This document shows, piece after piece, positions 36,385-48,766 of a stretch of DNA of 64,000 nt (position 1 is its first letter; every line of letters starts with the position of its first letter). Under the pieces are notes generated by a model. It did no database searches. It had not been told where the DNA came from and worked only from the letters and a program-made list of their open reading frames with translations. Source of the DNA: Carnegiea gigantea (taxonomy: Eukaryota > Streptophyta > Magnoliopsida > Caryophyllales > Cactaceae); contig JAKOGI010001247.1 in the NCBI GenBank assembly GCA_029747015.1, positions 203,501 to 267,500 on the forward strand. The letters are read 5' to 3'. The translations under genes were made by a program, and so were the position numbers.

Positions 36385-37701
36385 TAGTATAATGTCCTGC
36401 TTCTCTGGATGCCCAACATTTGTAGTTGTTTTTCCCTACAGGACAATAAGCTGCTTTTCTAAAAAATCTACGTTTTTTTTAAGAGTTAGTTTGTTATAAT
36501 ATTTTCTTCTATATTTCTCTTCCCTCGACTTGTTAAAGCTCTTTTTCTTGTAGAATTTTCATTTCCTTCTATTTTTAGGTTCCTTTCCTTATTTGTGAGG
36601 TAAATCCCAGCAAATTAAGAACTGCTTCTTTATCTTCTTTTGCTTCTGGAGATCAAGACATCGATCATTGACCCATTTTCGTAAATAAGATATTCTTGAA
36701 CCAATGGTGTCAATGACATCTATTTTTTCAAGCCATGCTTTGTATTTTTCATTAATTATGAAATTTATCAGATATGGCAATTTTTCAGAGAACATACCAA
36801 GATTAGTTTCATTATGTCCAATTTTATAATAATATTTACTGAATTTAGTAATATAATTTTCTATATATCTAATATCTCATAGTTCTATATTATTAATCTT
36901 TCTTTACGATTCTCTTGCTTTTTCTTCAGAATCAAGTTTTGATCCGATGAATTCAGTTTCTATTTCTTTACATAAATTTTTGAACATTGCAATTGGTGTT
37001 TTCATCATTCTTAATGTATTTTTGCCGTCTTCGCTTAATGAATCGTACCAGTCAGGCACAGTGCCTGAAAAACTATGTTCGATATAGTTTAGGAATTTTA
37101 CAGCAGTCCATGTCGTATTTAGGTTTAAGATACTATTCATTCCTCTTTTCCAGTTCTCAAATATTTTTTCTCTATTACGAGCTCCATCAATGTTTAAGAT
37201 GTATCCTATTTGACTAATTGGGGTAAGACCAATTTCTTCATAGGTCGTGATCTTCCTTGGGATAAACCCAAAAGAAAAATTGCTTGTATGCCCTGCTAGA
37301 GCATACCTAGGTCTTGAGAAATGAGTATTTTTTCTAGAAGGTTTAACAAATTCTTCATGCTTAGGAATGACATTGTTAACTAAATTAGTCTCTGTTTTAT
37401 ATAGGTCGAGTTCTTCTCCAATCCGATTGATCTCATTTTCAACAGTGATTTTACAATATTTCTTATCCAGTTTTCTCCTAATTTCTTCTAATGGTAATGC
37501 ATCAAGATGTTCTAATTTAATCAGATTCATCTGCTGATATATTTTCTCTTTTAATTGAACATTATTAGTCCCTTCATTATCATTAAATAACACATCATGT
37601 TTATCACTAATTGCGCCCATGATCTTGTTTAATTCTTCTGGATTTTGTTCTTTCTCGAATATTTTTTGTAGCTCTTCAAGAGTGTACTGCTTATACTCCA
37701 T
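36385..37701 (-). pseudogene. Caulimovirid coat protein region with zinc finger
   Basis: The open 265-residue frame at 36904-37701 begins MEYKQYTLEELQKIF, is acidic and coiled at first, and ends with the coat-core pattern (NYIEHSFSGTVPDWYDSL). The homology continues out of frame through 36589-36795 (RKWVNDRCLDLQKQKKIKK) to a Cys/His zinc-finger-like segment near 36385-36430 (CW, GHY, EC). The capsid protein would package the DNA. Frameshifts near 36900 and 36590 break it. The N-terminal 265 codons being free of stops is notable for a fossil. Confidence 0.75.
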
Positions 37702-37819
37702 CTTCTTTTTCTACTTTTTCAGCCGATTTTTCACTGGATTTTTCTCCTACTTTTTTTTGGATTTTTATATCTTGTAATCGAAATGGATTTCTTTTTGGGT
37801 TTTGGAAAGGATATTTGTA

Positions 37820-38071
37820 CTAAAATGGAGTACTAATGCTGAAAATAGATTTTCTGCTATGTCTAACTTCATTAATAAGATAAAGATGGATTGTAATTAA
37901 TTGATTCCTAAGCTCCTTCACTTCAATCTTAATTTTAACTAATTCTGCTTTTAATTCTAAAACTATATCTATGATATAGTTTAACTGAGGAGCTAGTGAA
38001 GTAATTCCTTCTAGAGAGTAAACAATATGCGTATAATTAGGACTGGGGCAAGCAGATGTTGATTCAAGCAT
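37820..38071 (-). pseudogene. Small caulimovirid ORF, coiled-coil type
   Basis: An 83-residue frame with an ATG at 38069-38071 and a heptad-like central part (LELKAELVKIKIEVKELRNQ). It lies between the primer site and the coat region, where many caulimovirids encode a small protein. Function unknown; it could be a virion-associated-like protein. Confidence 0.5.
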
Positions 38072-38139
38072 TAATCACAGTTAATTAGCTTAATTAGTCA
38101 TTAACTAGCTTAATTATCTTAATTATTTTTTGTCAAGTA

Positions 38140-38151
38140 GCTCTGATATTA
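38140..38151 (-). promoter_or_regulatory. tRNA-Met primer site of the caulimovirid (decayed)
   Basis: The minus strand reads TAATATCAGAGC, two mismatches from TGGTATCAGAGC. It marks the conventional start of a caulimovirid genome and lies about 70 bp before the first ORF. Confidence 0.65.
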
Positions 38152-38965
38152 GATGAAAGAGGACTTCGAGTATTATTAGTGCGCAAAATATCACATACAC
38201 AATTTTAGATTTTTCGAAAGTAAGTTTTTCAGGATTTGGGCTAAAATACAAATACGAAAAGTTTAGGGATTTACAAATAAATTTCAACAATGATTTATCC
38301 CCCAGATGTTAATAATGGTGTAATATCTCAATGGACCTGACTGTGACTTTTTTAAAAAGTTGGTCCTGCAAATGACACACCAAAGCTCGATGTACCCAAA
38401 TGTAAATTACCCTATAAATCCCTGACTGCAAACAAGTTTCAGTAAATGGAAGAAGAGGAGGAGGATCTTGCTTGAGAGACTGTAATAGCCCGAAGCTAGT
38501 CTATGTTAATTACATTAGTTAATTTTTTGTTAACAAGGTGAGCATCGCCACATTCAGTTCAATGTTTGAAATATTTATGCAACTACAAGTTTAGATGACA
38601 GAATGACTTTGAAATAAGATTTCATCATGCCCTGTATAAAATCATTCAGAACTTATAAATAAATAAATAAATCAGCACATTTGTGATGATTAAAAGTAAT
38701 AATTTTTCATGAAATATATACAATTGCCAATGCATGTGACGTAAATAGGACCATCATGTGAATAAACAAAATAAAAAAAATAATCAGCAAAGAACATGTT
38801 AATCAATAAGGGATAAGTTTCTAATCTTCTCTTAAATAAACTATGAAGATACTAAAAGTAATCCAACGATTAGCCCAAATATTTATTAGTACAAGGAGAA
38901 AGTTTTTCTACAAAGAAAAATAAAAGAAAGAAAAGAAAAGAAAAAAGAATTATATATACATGTGT

Positions 38966-38968
<3 letters not shown>
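38152..38968. other. Intergenic, no gene seen
   Basis: AT-rich sequence between the caulimovirid and the microsatellite, with a GAAAA-rich tract at 38918-38946. Confidence 0.55.

Positions 38969-39035
<67 letters not shown>
38969..39035. repeat. Compound microsatellite (AT)n(AG)n
   Basis: About 34 bp of AT dinucleotides followed by about 32 bp of AG dinucleotides. It directly abuts the sequence that begins GGAGCTACTCTAG, a possible edge of unit U0. Confidence 0.95.
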
Positions 39036-39037
<2 letters not shown>

Positions 39038-39589
39038 CTACTCTAGTAGGATGACGTTCTCTATAGGATGAGTAGGATGAAGCAATATTGGCCGTTGGAT
39101 CGAGATTAACGGACGTGATTTAATGAAGGTCATGTGATCTTTCTTGCCTTGTTCATTCTCCGCCTCTTGTCGAGTTCTCTCTCTCTTTCTCGCCTTTTAG
39201 CTTGCTCATCATTTCGCTCAGATTGTTTGCAAAGTTTCTTGTACTTTTTGGCTTTTTGATTTGAATTTCGTGTATTTTCGTGCAAAGCATTGCTAGTCGC
39301 TGGTTGTTTTTGATAATTTACAGTGAGTTGTTCAAATACTTATATTCAGTGGGTTTTACATCATTGATTTTATATTTGTTTATGCATTTTGGCTTGATTC
39401 TAGTTGTAGATACATGTTTCTACAAGATCTAGGGTTTCTATCTAAGATTAGTGGATGTTTGGATGTCACATGGTGAATTTCTCACTCTTATGTGCAATTT
39501 CTTACTTTGATTGTGTAAATTTCTCACATTGTACATCTTGATTTACAACATTGAGTGTAAAATTGTTATTTCAGCGTCTTGCTTGAACT

Positions 39590-40290
39590 CGTTTGGTAAT
39601 TAGTGATCAGTACATATGTAAGTAGTGATTATCTATCTAGGTAATCATTTCTCTTCTCTGATTGTTTGTAAGTCAGGCCTGGTATATTTGTTTAAGGCTC
39701 AAATGCTCTGAATTGCATGGTATTTTTGTTTGAATTTTATTTTCATTTGTGTTGTATGTGATCAACAGACATTTTATTAGTGGTTAGTAGTTTTGTTATT
39801 GGCGATGCCTAGCATAAGATTAGTGATCTGTAGGCTATTTACTGGTGATCCATTATTGTTTGTAATCAATAGATGTGTTATTAGTGATCAATGGATGTGT
39901 TATTAGTGATCAGTAGAGATGGACATGTGTTGAATAAGTGTTTGCTTAATTCAAGTTTCTCTTATTGGTGATCAGTAGAGCTGTTATCAATGATCTGTAG
40001 GTTATTTATTAATGATCCATTATTATATAGTGATTAGTAGAGTTATTATGTGATCAATAGTTCTCTTATTACTGATCGTTTGTTATGTGATTAGTGATCT
40101 CTCAAATAAATGTTTAGCTTTTCTGCAATTGCTTCTCCATCTCAGTTCTTGTGTTCATCGTCTTGTGCGGACATGTTGTTAGTGATCCGTCGAATAAGTG
40201 TTTACTGAATTCCTGCTTCTCTTATTGGTGATCAATAGAGCTGTTATTAATGATCTGTAGGTTATTTATTGTTGATCCTTTATTATAGAG
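39590..40290 (+). repeat. TTAGTGATCA motif array, U0 5' region
   Basis: Dense variants of TTAGTGATCAGTAGA at irregular spacing. A segment of about 75 bp near 39950-40024 recurs at about 40210-40285 (shared core CTGTAGGTTATTTATT). Confidence 0.8.
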
Positions 40291-41739
40291 GGGTGATCTC
40301 TTTATTTTTTTTCTTTATTTCATTTTCTCTTCTTTTGTTTTTTTAAAGAAATGGTTAACACACGGAGCAGTCAAATTTCAATGAGGGTTAGTGATTCTCA
40401 AGAGAATCTAGCGGCTGGAACACAAGCTAACGGAAGGCAGTGTAAAATGATTTATGTTGCTTTTTCCAGGGTCATTTGGTTATAGTGATGGTTAAAAATA
40501 CTGAGCTCAGTTCTTTGAAAATGTGTTTGCAGTTAGCATATCAAACCGCAGTTGTCTGAAGTGGTAAAAAGGTGTACAAGAAAAAGGACGAGTCAAACTC
40601 GGGTTCAAAGATTAGAAGCGACAGCAAATGTCGAGCCCCGTATTTGTTTATATAAGCCTGAGATTCATGATGCTGAGATCGTCTCCAGTGATGTGTGTGT
40701 CGAGGAGTACATTCCTTTGGGGACACCTAGTCCTTCCAGTCAATCTTCACATGCAACTTCTGACATGTAGCACAGCGATGTTCAGCATCCACACCACAAG
40801 ACTGAGGCAGATTTGGAATGTCTGAGACAGACCGCACCCTCCCAAGGTCAGTGTAGTGTACAAGAGGCGGTAGAAGTACGTGTGCAAATGGTTAATAAGC
40901 AAATGACGGACAAGGACCAACACGGGGGTGACGTCCAAATGATGAACAAGGCCCAAGAAGGGCATATCAGGCACGAAAATGGTAAGCGTGATATGTCGGA
41001 TCAATTAAAAATTAAACGAAAGAACGTCAAGGAGTTTATCAACCAGATGTCACCGAAGGGGCTGCGGCAATTGATCCAAAATCTGAATGATAAGCAAGAG
41101 GAAGGCATCTGAGAAATCAGTTTTGGGGGCTTCCTGCATCTACAAGTCCACATAATCTCAGAGAAGATTGCAGTGTGTTGGCCCAAAACTTTGACACGTG
41201 CTCTTGCTCCTTGCCACTGACTAATGGTAGGATGAGGGTGACTGAGCGTGATGTGCACGTGACATTAGTTCTCCCTACGGGCCCCCTTGAGATAGTTGAG
41301 GCGGAAAATGAAATTGATATGACTGCTGAGTTCAGAAGCCTCTTAAATCATTGGAAACAGCAATGGCCTGAACGTCACAGCATTCCTAAATGTGGGGAGC
41401 TGATTGATGTGATTTAGGGTCAAGTACATGTGGGTGAGGACTTCAGAAGAAATTTTGTAATCTTCATGGTGTCTGTATGTTTCTGTGGTAGAAAAATGGA
41501 GAAGTCAATTGCATGATCTTGAATGTATTGGTAGATTTGGCACAAGCGACGTGATTGAATTGGGCACAAAACACAATGAGATCACTTGTGTCGTCAGTCG
41601 ATAAGTGGAAGAGCAAGACATCACGGGTCTTTAAAGGTCTAATCCTTTTCCTAATGGTACCTCAATCAATTACCTAATTAAATATGTTTAAGTTTGCAAT
41701 TCTGCACCATGAAGGTGTGACTATCATTAGAAGATATAT

Positions 41740-42140
41740 GTATGATTAACAAGTGAGCATTATAAGATCGTGAAAAAATCCAAAATTAGTGATCATCATA
41801 TGTTTAATTACTGATGACTTCTTTCTGGGGTTATCACTAATTTGTTACATTTAATATGGTACAATATTTACTAATCAGGAATTGTTGCAATATTGATCAC
41901 CAAATTGTGCTCTGCAGATTATGAATTTCTTTTACTGATAACTACCAATTTTTTTGGGACGAGGGTCTATGTAATCACTAACTTTACATCCGCAATTAGT
42001 GATCAACATCTGTCTGTTTAATGATCACCAATTTCATCACTGCATGCATTTTTTCCTGAGTGATCACCATCTACCTGTTTAACATATTAGTGATCATTAG
42101 CAGAGAAATTAGTGATGATCATTGTCACAATGAGTGATTA
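41740..42140 (+). repeat. TTAGTGATCA motif array, U0 intron
   Basis: Repeated AGTGATCA and TGATCACC variants in both orientations between the mobile-domain-like exon and the YLDRVVF exon. Confidence 0.75.
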
Positions 42141-43249
42141 GGACAAAGGGTTTATTGTTTTTGCTTTTTTTTTTGGCTGAGCTTTCATTTTACAATATGT
42201 CTTTAATTTGTGTTCCTGTGAATTTGTTTGTGATTCTTACAGCTGTGTTACCTTGATCGTGTGGTGTTCAAGTTAAGGTCGGTGCCCCATCAATTGCCGA
42301 AGTTAAGAGGGTGGACAAATGACGAAATAAGAGATAGGGTGCGATAAGAATCTGTAACCGGATTTGAAAGAGGTTATCTCAAGAATACATTGGATAAGAC
42401 ATGCATGACTGACGAGGAGGAACAAGTTAATGAAAAGGAAGATCATAGTAAAGGCGTTAAACATCAAGGTAAAGCTGAAGATCAAACAGGAATTTCAAAG
42501 GTTAAGGTGAGTGAGTCAAGTATGTTTAATTTATTTCATTATTTCTTGAAAAAAAACAAAGAAATTGTACTTCTTCTATTTTCGTCCGTCGTTTCTAGGT
42601 AATGTGGCATATCCTTTTGACTATAAGTGTTGGTTATTGCATTAGGCTCTTTTTCAGGACGGTCGGGCGGCAATTGATTTGATAATAACCAGCAGTCGAC
42701 GGCTGGCGGAAGTCATAACAGAGCTGGAGGAGTTCATTCCTAGAGCACGCAGCCCACTCAAGAGAGTAAGAAAGGTAGCCATGGAATCGATGAGTGATGC
42801 CCGCATCAGGGATACGCCTAATACATCGAAGAGTAGAACGCCGCTACTCTCGCAAGACTCTTATTAATTGGAAGGATTCCTGATACAGATTAACGCAATT
42901 GGGATGCATTTCAAGGGGTACCAAGATAAGGTGCATGACTTCCCACAGTTTACTATATCCAGTTTCAGCCTTAGAGTGTCTCAAGAAGAGAAAGAGTCGC
43001 TGCCTAAAGGAGTTATCATTGTTGATTTGCAGCCTGATTATCTGGCAGCAGCAGTGCGAGTAATAAATTGTGATGTGGAGGACGTCGTTACGAGATGTAT
43101 GATGACCTTCGCACAGTGCATCAACCCACCGTTGCTGCCGGGTATTTCTTCTCGTAGTGTTGTAGTCAAGTCTTTCGTTGCTCTGTGATGTTACTAATGG
43201 CATTATTATTGTGCATTTTTCCTGTCCGTCATCATACAAATTAGGGATC

Positions 43250-43540
43250 TTAACCATAAAAATTGGTGATCATTCTACTAACGATCCTTTTTACATGTAA
43301 ATTTTATCCTCTAAGGTAGAAAGCAATGATCATAAATGCACATTAGTGATTTTTTATGGTTAAATACTCCTAGTGGACTCCAAATATAGTGATCGTTATT
43401 GATGAAATCAGTGATCTTTAGGAGACAAATTAGTAATGATCAGAAAAGATTGCACCAAAAATGTGTTAAATTGGTGATCATTACCTCAAAACTTATAATC
43501 AATTAGTGATCATAAGTTCATGAATTAGTGTTCACTTCTA
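43250..43540 (+). repeat. TTAGTGATCA motif array, U0 intron
   Basis: Several copies of TTAGTGATCATA and TTGGTGATCATT in an intron-like gap. Confidence 0.7.
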
Positions 43541-45419
43541 GCAGACGTGCTTTCCCCCACTTTCCCCCCATCCATTCTTGAAAATTTTAAATCATATTGC
43601 AATTGCATGAATGATCTCGTATAAGAGTGCATAGCATTTTTCCTTAGCGCCGTTTTTTATTTAAAACTATATTCATACAATTTTTCCTTACTAGTTGTTG
43701 TGGTTTTACAGGTCCTATAATGCTATGCTCTCAGGAAGACAACGATGTATCTTCAGATGCGAGATGTGCAAACAATAACCAATACTGACAAAGGTAAAGC
43801 TGTACTGGTTGAAGCACCGAAAAGGCACATAATGAGGTCAGCTCAATGTGGTATCACTAGATTGCCAGTAGGTTAAAAAAAATACTAGTTTTATTTGTGA
43901 TAAACTTAATGTCTATGTTTTTATATTTTTCTTCCAGGTTACATGTCCATAGTATGAATTTTATTTCTTTGGCTATGTGTATGCACCACCCTCGTCAATA
44001 GAGTATGCACCTTCTTTGTTGTCCGCTTACATGCAATTCCATGTGAACTGAAGTTGTATGTTGACTTTGTCTTTAACCCATAAGAAGAACAGAGGCAAAA
44101 ATAAATATGCATCCCAAAAAAGTGATTCATAGACAAGTGTTTTGCAAACGATATTTTAGTGACGGATTCATTTGTTTATTCGCTAGCCAGACGCTGGGCG
44201 AGGACTAATACTACGCAGCCAACCGAGGCATGCTCTCAACTATTGTTGGCAATGACCGTGTTGATGAAATCGTAGTGGACATTTAGGCGAATACATTAAA
44301 TGCAAGCAAACTGAACACAGATCGTTCCCATATTCAAAGGCTTTTCTTCACAACCAAAACATTTGTAAGCTAATTGAAAAAAAAAAACTTTCAAGGATAT
44401 TTTATACATACATGTATACTTTTTTATAAAATACATTGATTGTTGTGGCCGCAAAAAGTTTTTTTTTTTTTTGGGCTAAGCATTCATACATGAAGACAAA
44501 ACAGGAAAAGCTAGCTGAAGCTGTGTTCTTCCGCCAGCTGAACGAGGAGCTGTCTTGAGTCCACATATCAATTTCAAGCAAGTTGACATGGTGAGAATTA
44601 AGCCAGATAGAGACACTTAAAAAAAAAAAAAAACAAAAAGAGTTTCGTTTCAATGCCTATTATTTAGGCACTAGTTTATGATAAATCTAGAGTTTTTAGG
44701 TGTTCTTCCATTGTTATGATGATGGAAAATAATTTCTCATTTGTTTTAATTTCAAGCAAAAAAGTATGGACATAATTGACCATATAAAGACAAAGCGCAG
44801 AGAACATTACATATATGAGTACTTTTCAAATTTCTTGGTAAAGATTCATACAATTTTAGTTTGCCTTTAAAAAAAAATTTAAGCTGATGCTTTTTGCTAA
44901 TTTTATATTTTTTAGTTTTATATGAGCATTGTGGAGCATGCTCTTTCAAAAGTATCTCACAGAGGAACAGAGTGATAAGAAAAGAGCAAACTCCATTGAT
45001 GAATTTAAACTGAGATACATAGATCTGTCTCGGAAGCAAGAGGCTTCAAAGACAGATGATAATGAAACCATTTATTTTATAAAGCACATGCAGGAATACA
45101 AAGGACTGCCCCACCCGTGGGATGTAGGATTTGCAAATAATCAGGTGAACATGCTACTCAACCCTCTTTTAAGAAGAAAATTTCCTAATGCAAACTTATT
45201 TTACTAAATAAACACATTTAAGCTTGAGATATGATGACAATTGTTGTGCGCACCCCTTATTTGATTTGTATCTAAGGTTGCTGAAGTCCATAAGTTTAGG
45301 GTGGAGTGCTACCACAAGATCCTTACTTCACCTACCAATGCAATTTCAGCACATGTGAAGAGGATGGTGAATGTTTATGAAACCACAAGGCTGAAAAAGT
45401 CAAGAAAGTAATGGATTTC

Positions 45420-45860
45420 AGTTTTGATGACCATTAGATATCTGATTAGTGATCAGTAATCATATGTAAATTGATCTCTTGAATATGAGGCATAGTTATA
45501 ATGATCACCAAAACTACTTGCGTTGATCACTAAGTTTATAAATACACATGTATTGTGATCTTATAGACATTGCCTAGGATAACATAAAGAAATCCATTGA
45601 TCACCAAATGTAATGCTAATGATCACTGAATGAACACCTATTAATCACTACCTAATAGGCTGATATCAGTAACTGTAATTGATAATATGTTAATAACCAT
45701 AAATAGAACCAGGGATCGAGAGACATACTTTTAATGATCACCAAAACTGGAACTGTTGATCACCAACCACAATTGAGGATGTGTTGATCACCATGATACA
45801 TCTAGTGATCACTAAACCTTTACTAATCACCACAGCAACACCTATCGATCACCGATAATA
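45420..45860 (+). repeat. TGATCACC-type motif array downstream of U0
   Basis: Here most copies read GATCACCAAA or GATCACTA, the reverse-complement sense of the usual unit. Confidence 0.75.
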
Positions 45861-46061
45861 ATTCCAAACTTCATTGCCTTATACAAAATTGAAATATGTA
45901 TTATATCTCTAAATATTTGATTATGTAATTCGCAGCAAAAAAATGTTTTTTAAAAATTAACAAAAAAGTAAACATAAAAACACAGAAACCACAATTCAGT
46001 TTTATAAAAAAGGTGTTGACTAGTTAATGTTCTTATACCAAGCTAATATCTACACTCAGCT
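45861..46061. other. Spacer between U0 and UA
   Basis: AT-rich spacer of 200 bp with no motif array and no coding segment. Confidence 0.5.
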
Positions 46062-47394
46062 ATGATAGCTAACCAGCTCACTCTCTCATTCACAATCTCT
46101 CTCTTATTCTGGCTCTATTGCTCGACTGTCTGTTCACTTTCTCGCGTGCATCTTACTCTGGTATTATCAATCTTTCTTATTCTCTCTAGTGGTCTCCCTC
46201 TCCCCCCCTCTCTCTCTCTCACACACACACATAGTTCTAATCTGCAATCTTATCAATATTCGTCAAACCCCTTCAACTTCTCTGTAGTTTCTTTGCACTT
46301 TGAAGGTGAGATTCTTGACATTTGTGTTCAGATTGCTCTTCTTGCTCTGTTTTAGTGCACTTATTTTGGATTTTTTTTTTGGTGATTTCTCTTCGATTTC
46401 TTTTTATCTTTCGTAATTTTACATATTTTCTTGGAAATCTTTTTTTAATTCTATTTTTAAAAGCTTCTAGTCTATTTTTGTACTAAAAAGCATGTCTTTT
46501 GGTTCTTAGAAATATACCATGCTCTGATCTTTCACTTTCGAACCACCTTTCATGATTTTAAATTTATTTTTTTACTAATATTGTACAATGTGGTAAAGTT
46601 TAGAGAATTACTATGGTTTGAAAGATTTGTTTTCCTCAATCTTGTAAGTTTCACATGGATTTGCTTTTTGTCTAGGGCTTACTGCCGAGAAAACGTGGCC
46701 CGAGAAAAAGTTCAACAAACTGCCAAGGGCACTGGAGAAGAACAACCTTCGACGAGGTAAAAATTCCATTTCAAACTTTAAGTGAATATTTTTCATATGT
46801 GTTGTATATTTAGTAATCATTAGTTATATATTTAGTGATGATTAGGTATAGTTTCAGTGATCGTTCCCCATATCTGTTTGTCTATTTGACGAGTTTTAGT
46901 AGGTTCTTTAAAAAAATATATCAAATTCTCACACACCTTAAATGTCTTTCGAACGAGAGAGAAGGGGAAGAAGAGATGCCCATTCATGAAGCTCCGAAGG
47001 CTATTCTAAAAACAAAAAAGCCTGCATCAAAATCCGAAGGCAAACAAGCCATCGAGTAAAAGGATGCTCAATTGAGTGCTGGTGCTACTTTGCTAGAGGA
47101 GAAAACTAGCAGCTCAGGGCAGGACATTCAGATGGCCCCACAAGAGCAGCCTTTAAAATATGAGAAGGGTGTCAATGAAAAGAGAATGTACCAAAAGGCA
47201 TTCATCACGAGGATGAGTATCCGTTCATTCTCATCAATGGTGGCACAGCTGAATTAAGCCCAGATTAAAGCAGTCAGATTAATGGGATTTGCTTCCTTCT
47301 TGAAGGTTGATCTGAAGCAAATCCTGGGGAAGTTTTCAAAATGGCTAGTTGAGAGCTTTGATCCCTATTCGACCTCCTTTGTGCTTCAGGATGG

Positions 47395-47399
47395 GCAAA
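47395..47399. repeat. Target site duplication GCAAA (left)
   Basis: Matches 54284-54288 exactly on the other side of the LTR element. Confidence 0.93.
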
Positions 47400-48747
47400 T
47401 GTTCGTACGAAAAATGAGCTATTTTTAAGGTACTTTTACACCTATTTTATGCTCATTTTAATCGTATTTTTAAGGTTTTTATTTGATTTTATTTTGTCTT
47501 GCAGGTTTTGAACAATTTCAAAAAAATGCCGGAAAATGCGAAGAAAATGGTGAAAAATGCCGGGAATTGAAAAATGGGTAGAAGTGACTTGAACCGGCTC
47601 AAAAAATTTAAAAGAACCGGTCCAAAAGCAAGAAGAACCGGCCCAGCCCCCCAGGCGTGCGAGGCACGTGACTCGGCTAAAACCCCCCTCCCTCTCCTCT
47701 TCTCGGTTAAGCGAACCCCGAAATCAACCCGAGGAACCCAGACCCCATCTTCTTCCCTCACCATCTTCATTCTCTCGATCCCTCACATCTCTCTCTACAC
47801 CATCTCTTTCTCTCTCTTTGAACCGCCAGGACAGCACAGCAGCTCCAACAAATTGCCAGCACATCATCATCAGCACCATCCACAATATCCCCAATCGAAC
47901 GGCTGAAATGAAGCTGAGTTTGGGTATAAAAGGAGCTGTCGATGCCGTTAAAAGGAAGCTAGGTAATTCTAGGGTTTTAGGTTAGATTAAGTTTAGTTTT
48001 AGGGTTAATTTCATTTTTCGTTTCAAGTTATTCGAAATTTAGGATTTAGTTCAAGTTAGGGTTTCGAATTTTCAGTTGTTTTCAGTATTTAAACTCATGT
48101 AGTTACGCTTGAATTGCGATTTTCGAATGGGCATTCAAGTATTTCAGTTGTAATTGCAAAAATCTTTGGGTTTATTTGAGTGATTTCGCTAGTTTTCCCC
48201 TCCCCTGTTTCATCTCGACGCACGGCTGTTCTATTCATGCGTGGCTGAGGCTCAGGTGAGTTCTGGCTGGTAACATTCCAGGTGAGTTCATTAGTGTTCT
48301 GTGATTACTGCTGATGATTGATGTGTTTGCTGTTTTGAGCTTTGGTTTGGTTGAATGACAGCAATCTGTTTAGAGTAGCAGATGATGGGTTCTAAATTGC
48401 TTGAACATTGGTGTAGCTGCTGGGATAGTCAATGCTTAGGAGTGATGTTGGCTAGTTTTGGTAGCATTGAATGTTGAATGGTGTTGAATGCATAGTTTCC
48501 CTAGTGTGCTTACATTTAGTCGAATGCTTAGATTTAGTTCATTTTAGTCATTTAACTTAAGTTGAACACTTATATTTTCCTTAAACAGTTTAATTTGGTT
48601 TAGTGTAGATCACATTAGGGTAGTTAGTTAATCCACCCTTTAGTGACTTTAATCTCATCCTCGTCCCTGTGGAGACGACCCTCAAGTACTATAGCGAGAG
48701 TTGTACGCTTGCGGCACTTTGTTTTAAACTCTCAATTTTTCCTAACA
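47400..48747 (+). repeat. 5' LTR of the gag-only element (1348 bp)
   Basis: Aligned with 52647-54283. About 290 bp present in the 3' LTR (roughly 53530-53825) is absent here. Contains a TATAAAAG at 47927-47934, a candidate promoter. Confidence 0.92.
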
Positions 48748-48753
48748 AGTTTT

Positions 48754-48766
48754 TGGCGTCGTTGCT
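48754..48766 (+). promoter_or_regulatory. Primer binding site of the gag-only element
   Basis: TGGCGTCGTTGCT is the plant Athila-type site TGGCGCCGTTGCC with two C-to-T changes, which suggests deamination of methylated cytosines. Confidence 0.75.

Larger units (their letters stand above)
31850..38151 (-). mobile_element. Endogenous caulimovirid (pararetrovirus), near full length, decayed
   Basis: The minus strand carries, from the right: a tRNA-Met-like primer site, a small coiled-coil-type ORF, a coat protein region with zinc finger, a movement-protein-like region, an aspartic protease motif, RT and RNase H, about 1 kb of unassigned sequence, and a TATA/poly(A) region. There are no LTRs and no integrase, which separates it from the retrotransposons nearby. 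Coat protein before movement protein resembles the cavemovirus/solendovirus arrangement rather than that of badnaviruses. Many stops and frameshifts interrupt it, so it is a genomic fossil. The left limit is approximate. Confidence 0.85.
39034..45420 (+). pseudogene. Unit U0: plant-mobile-domain-like / Ulp1-like gene, decayed
   Basis: Likely exons: 40351 onward (MVNTRSSQISMRVSDSQENL); about 40533-41640, with a polar N-terminal part, then FGGFLHLQV and RMRVTERDVHVTLVLPTGPL; about 42250-42507 (YLDRVVF, WTNDEIRDRV); about 42655-43141; 43712-43793; then 43.9-45.4 kb with DSFVYSLARRWAR, TKQEKLAEAVFFRQLNEEL, TIYFIKHMQEYKG and WDVGFANNQ, which resemble the C-terminal Ulp1 (C48) protease region. The T..DV..L.LP.G pattern recalls the plant mobile domain. 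Such fusions are known in plant transposon-borne ULP-like genes. Stops (for example 40768, 41110, 42865) mark decay. Introns are filled with TGATCA-type repeats. Confidence 0.6.

Noticed and set aside
47574..47985. Two overlapping frames of about 105-110 residues in the 5' LTR
   Set aside because: They lie in the CT-rich promoter/leader part of the LTR and are disrupted in the 3' LTR copy.
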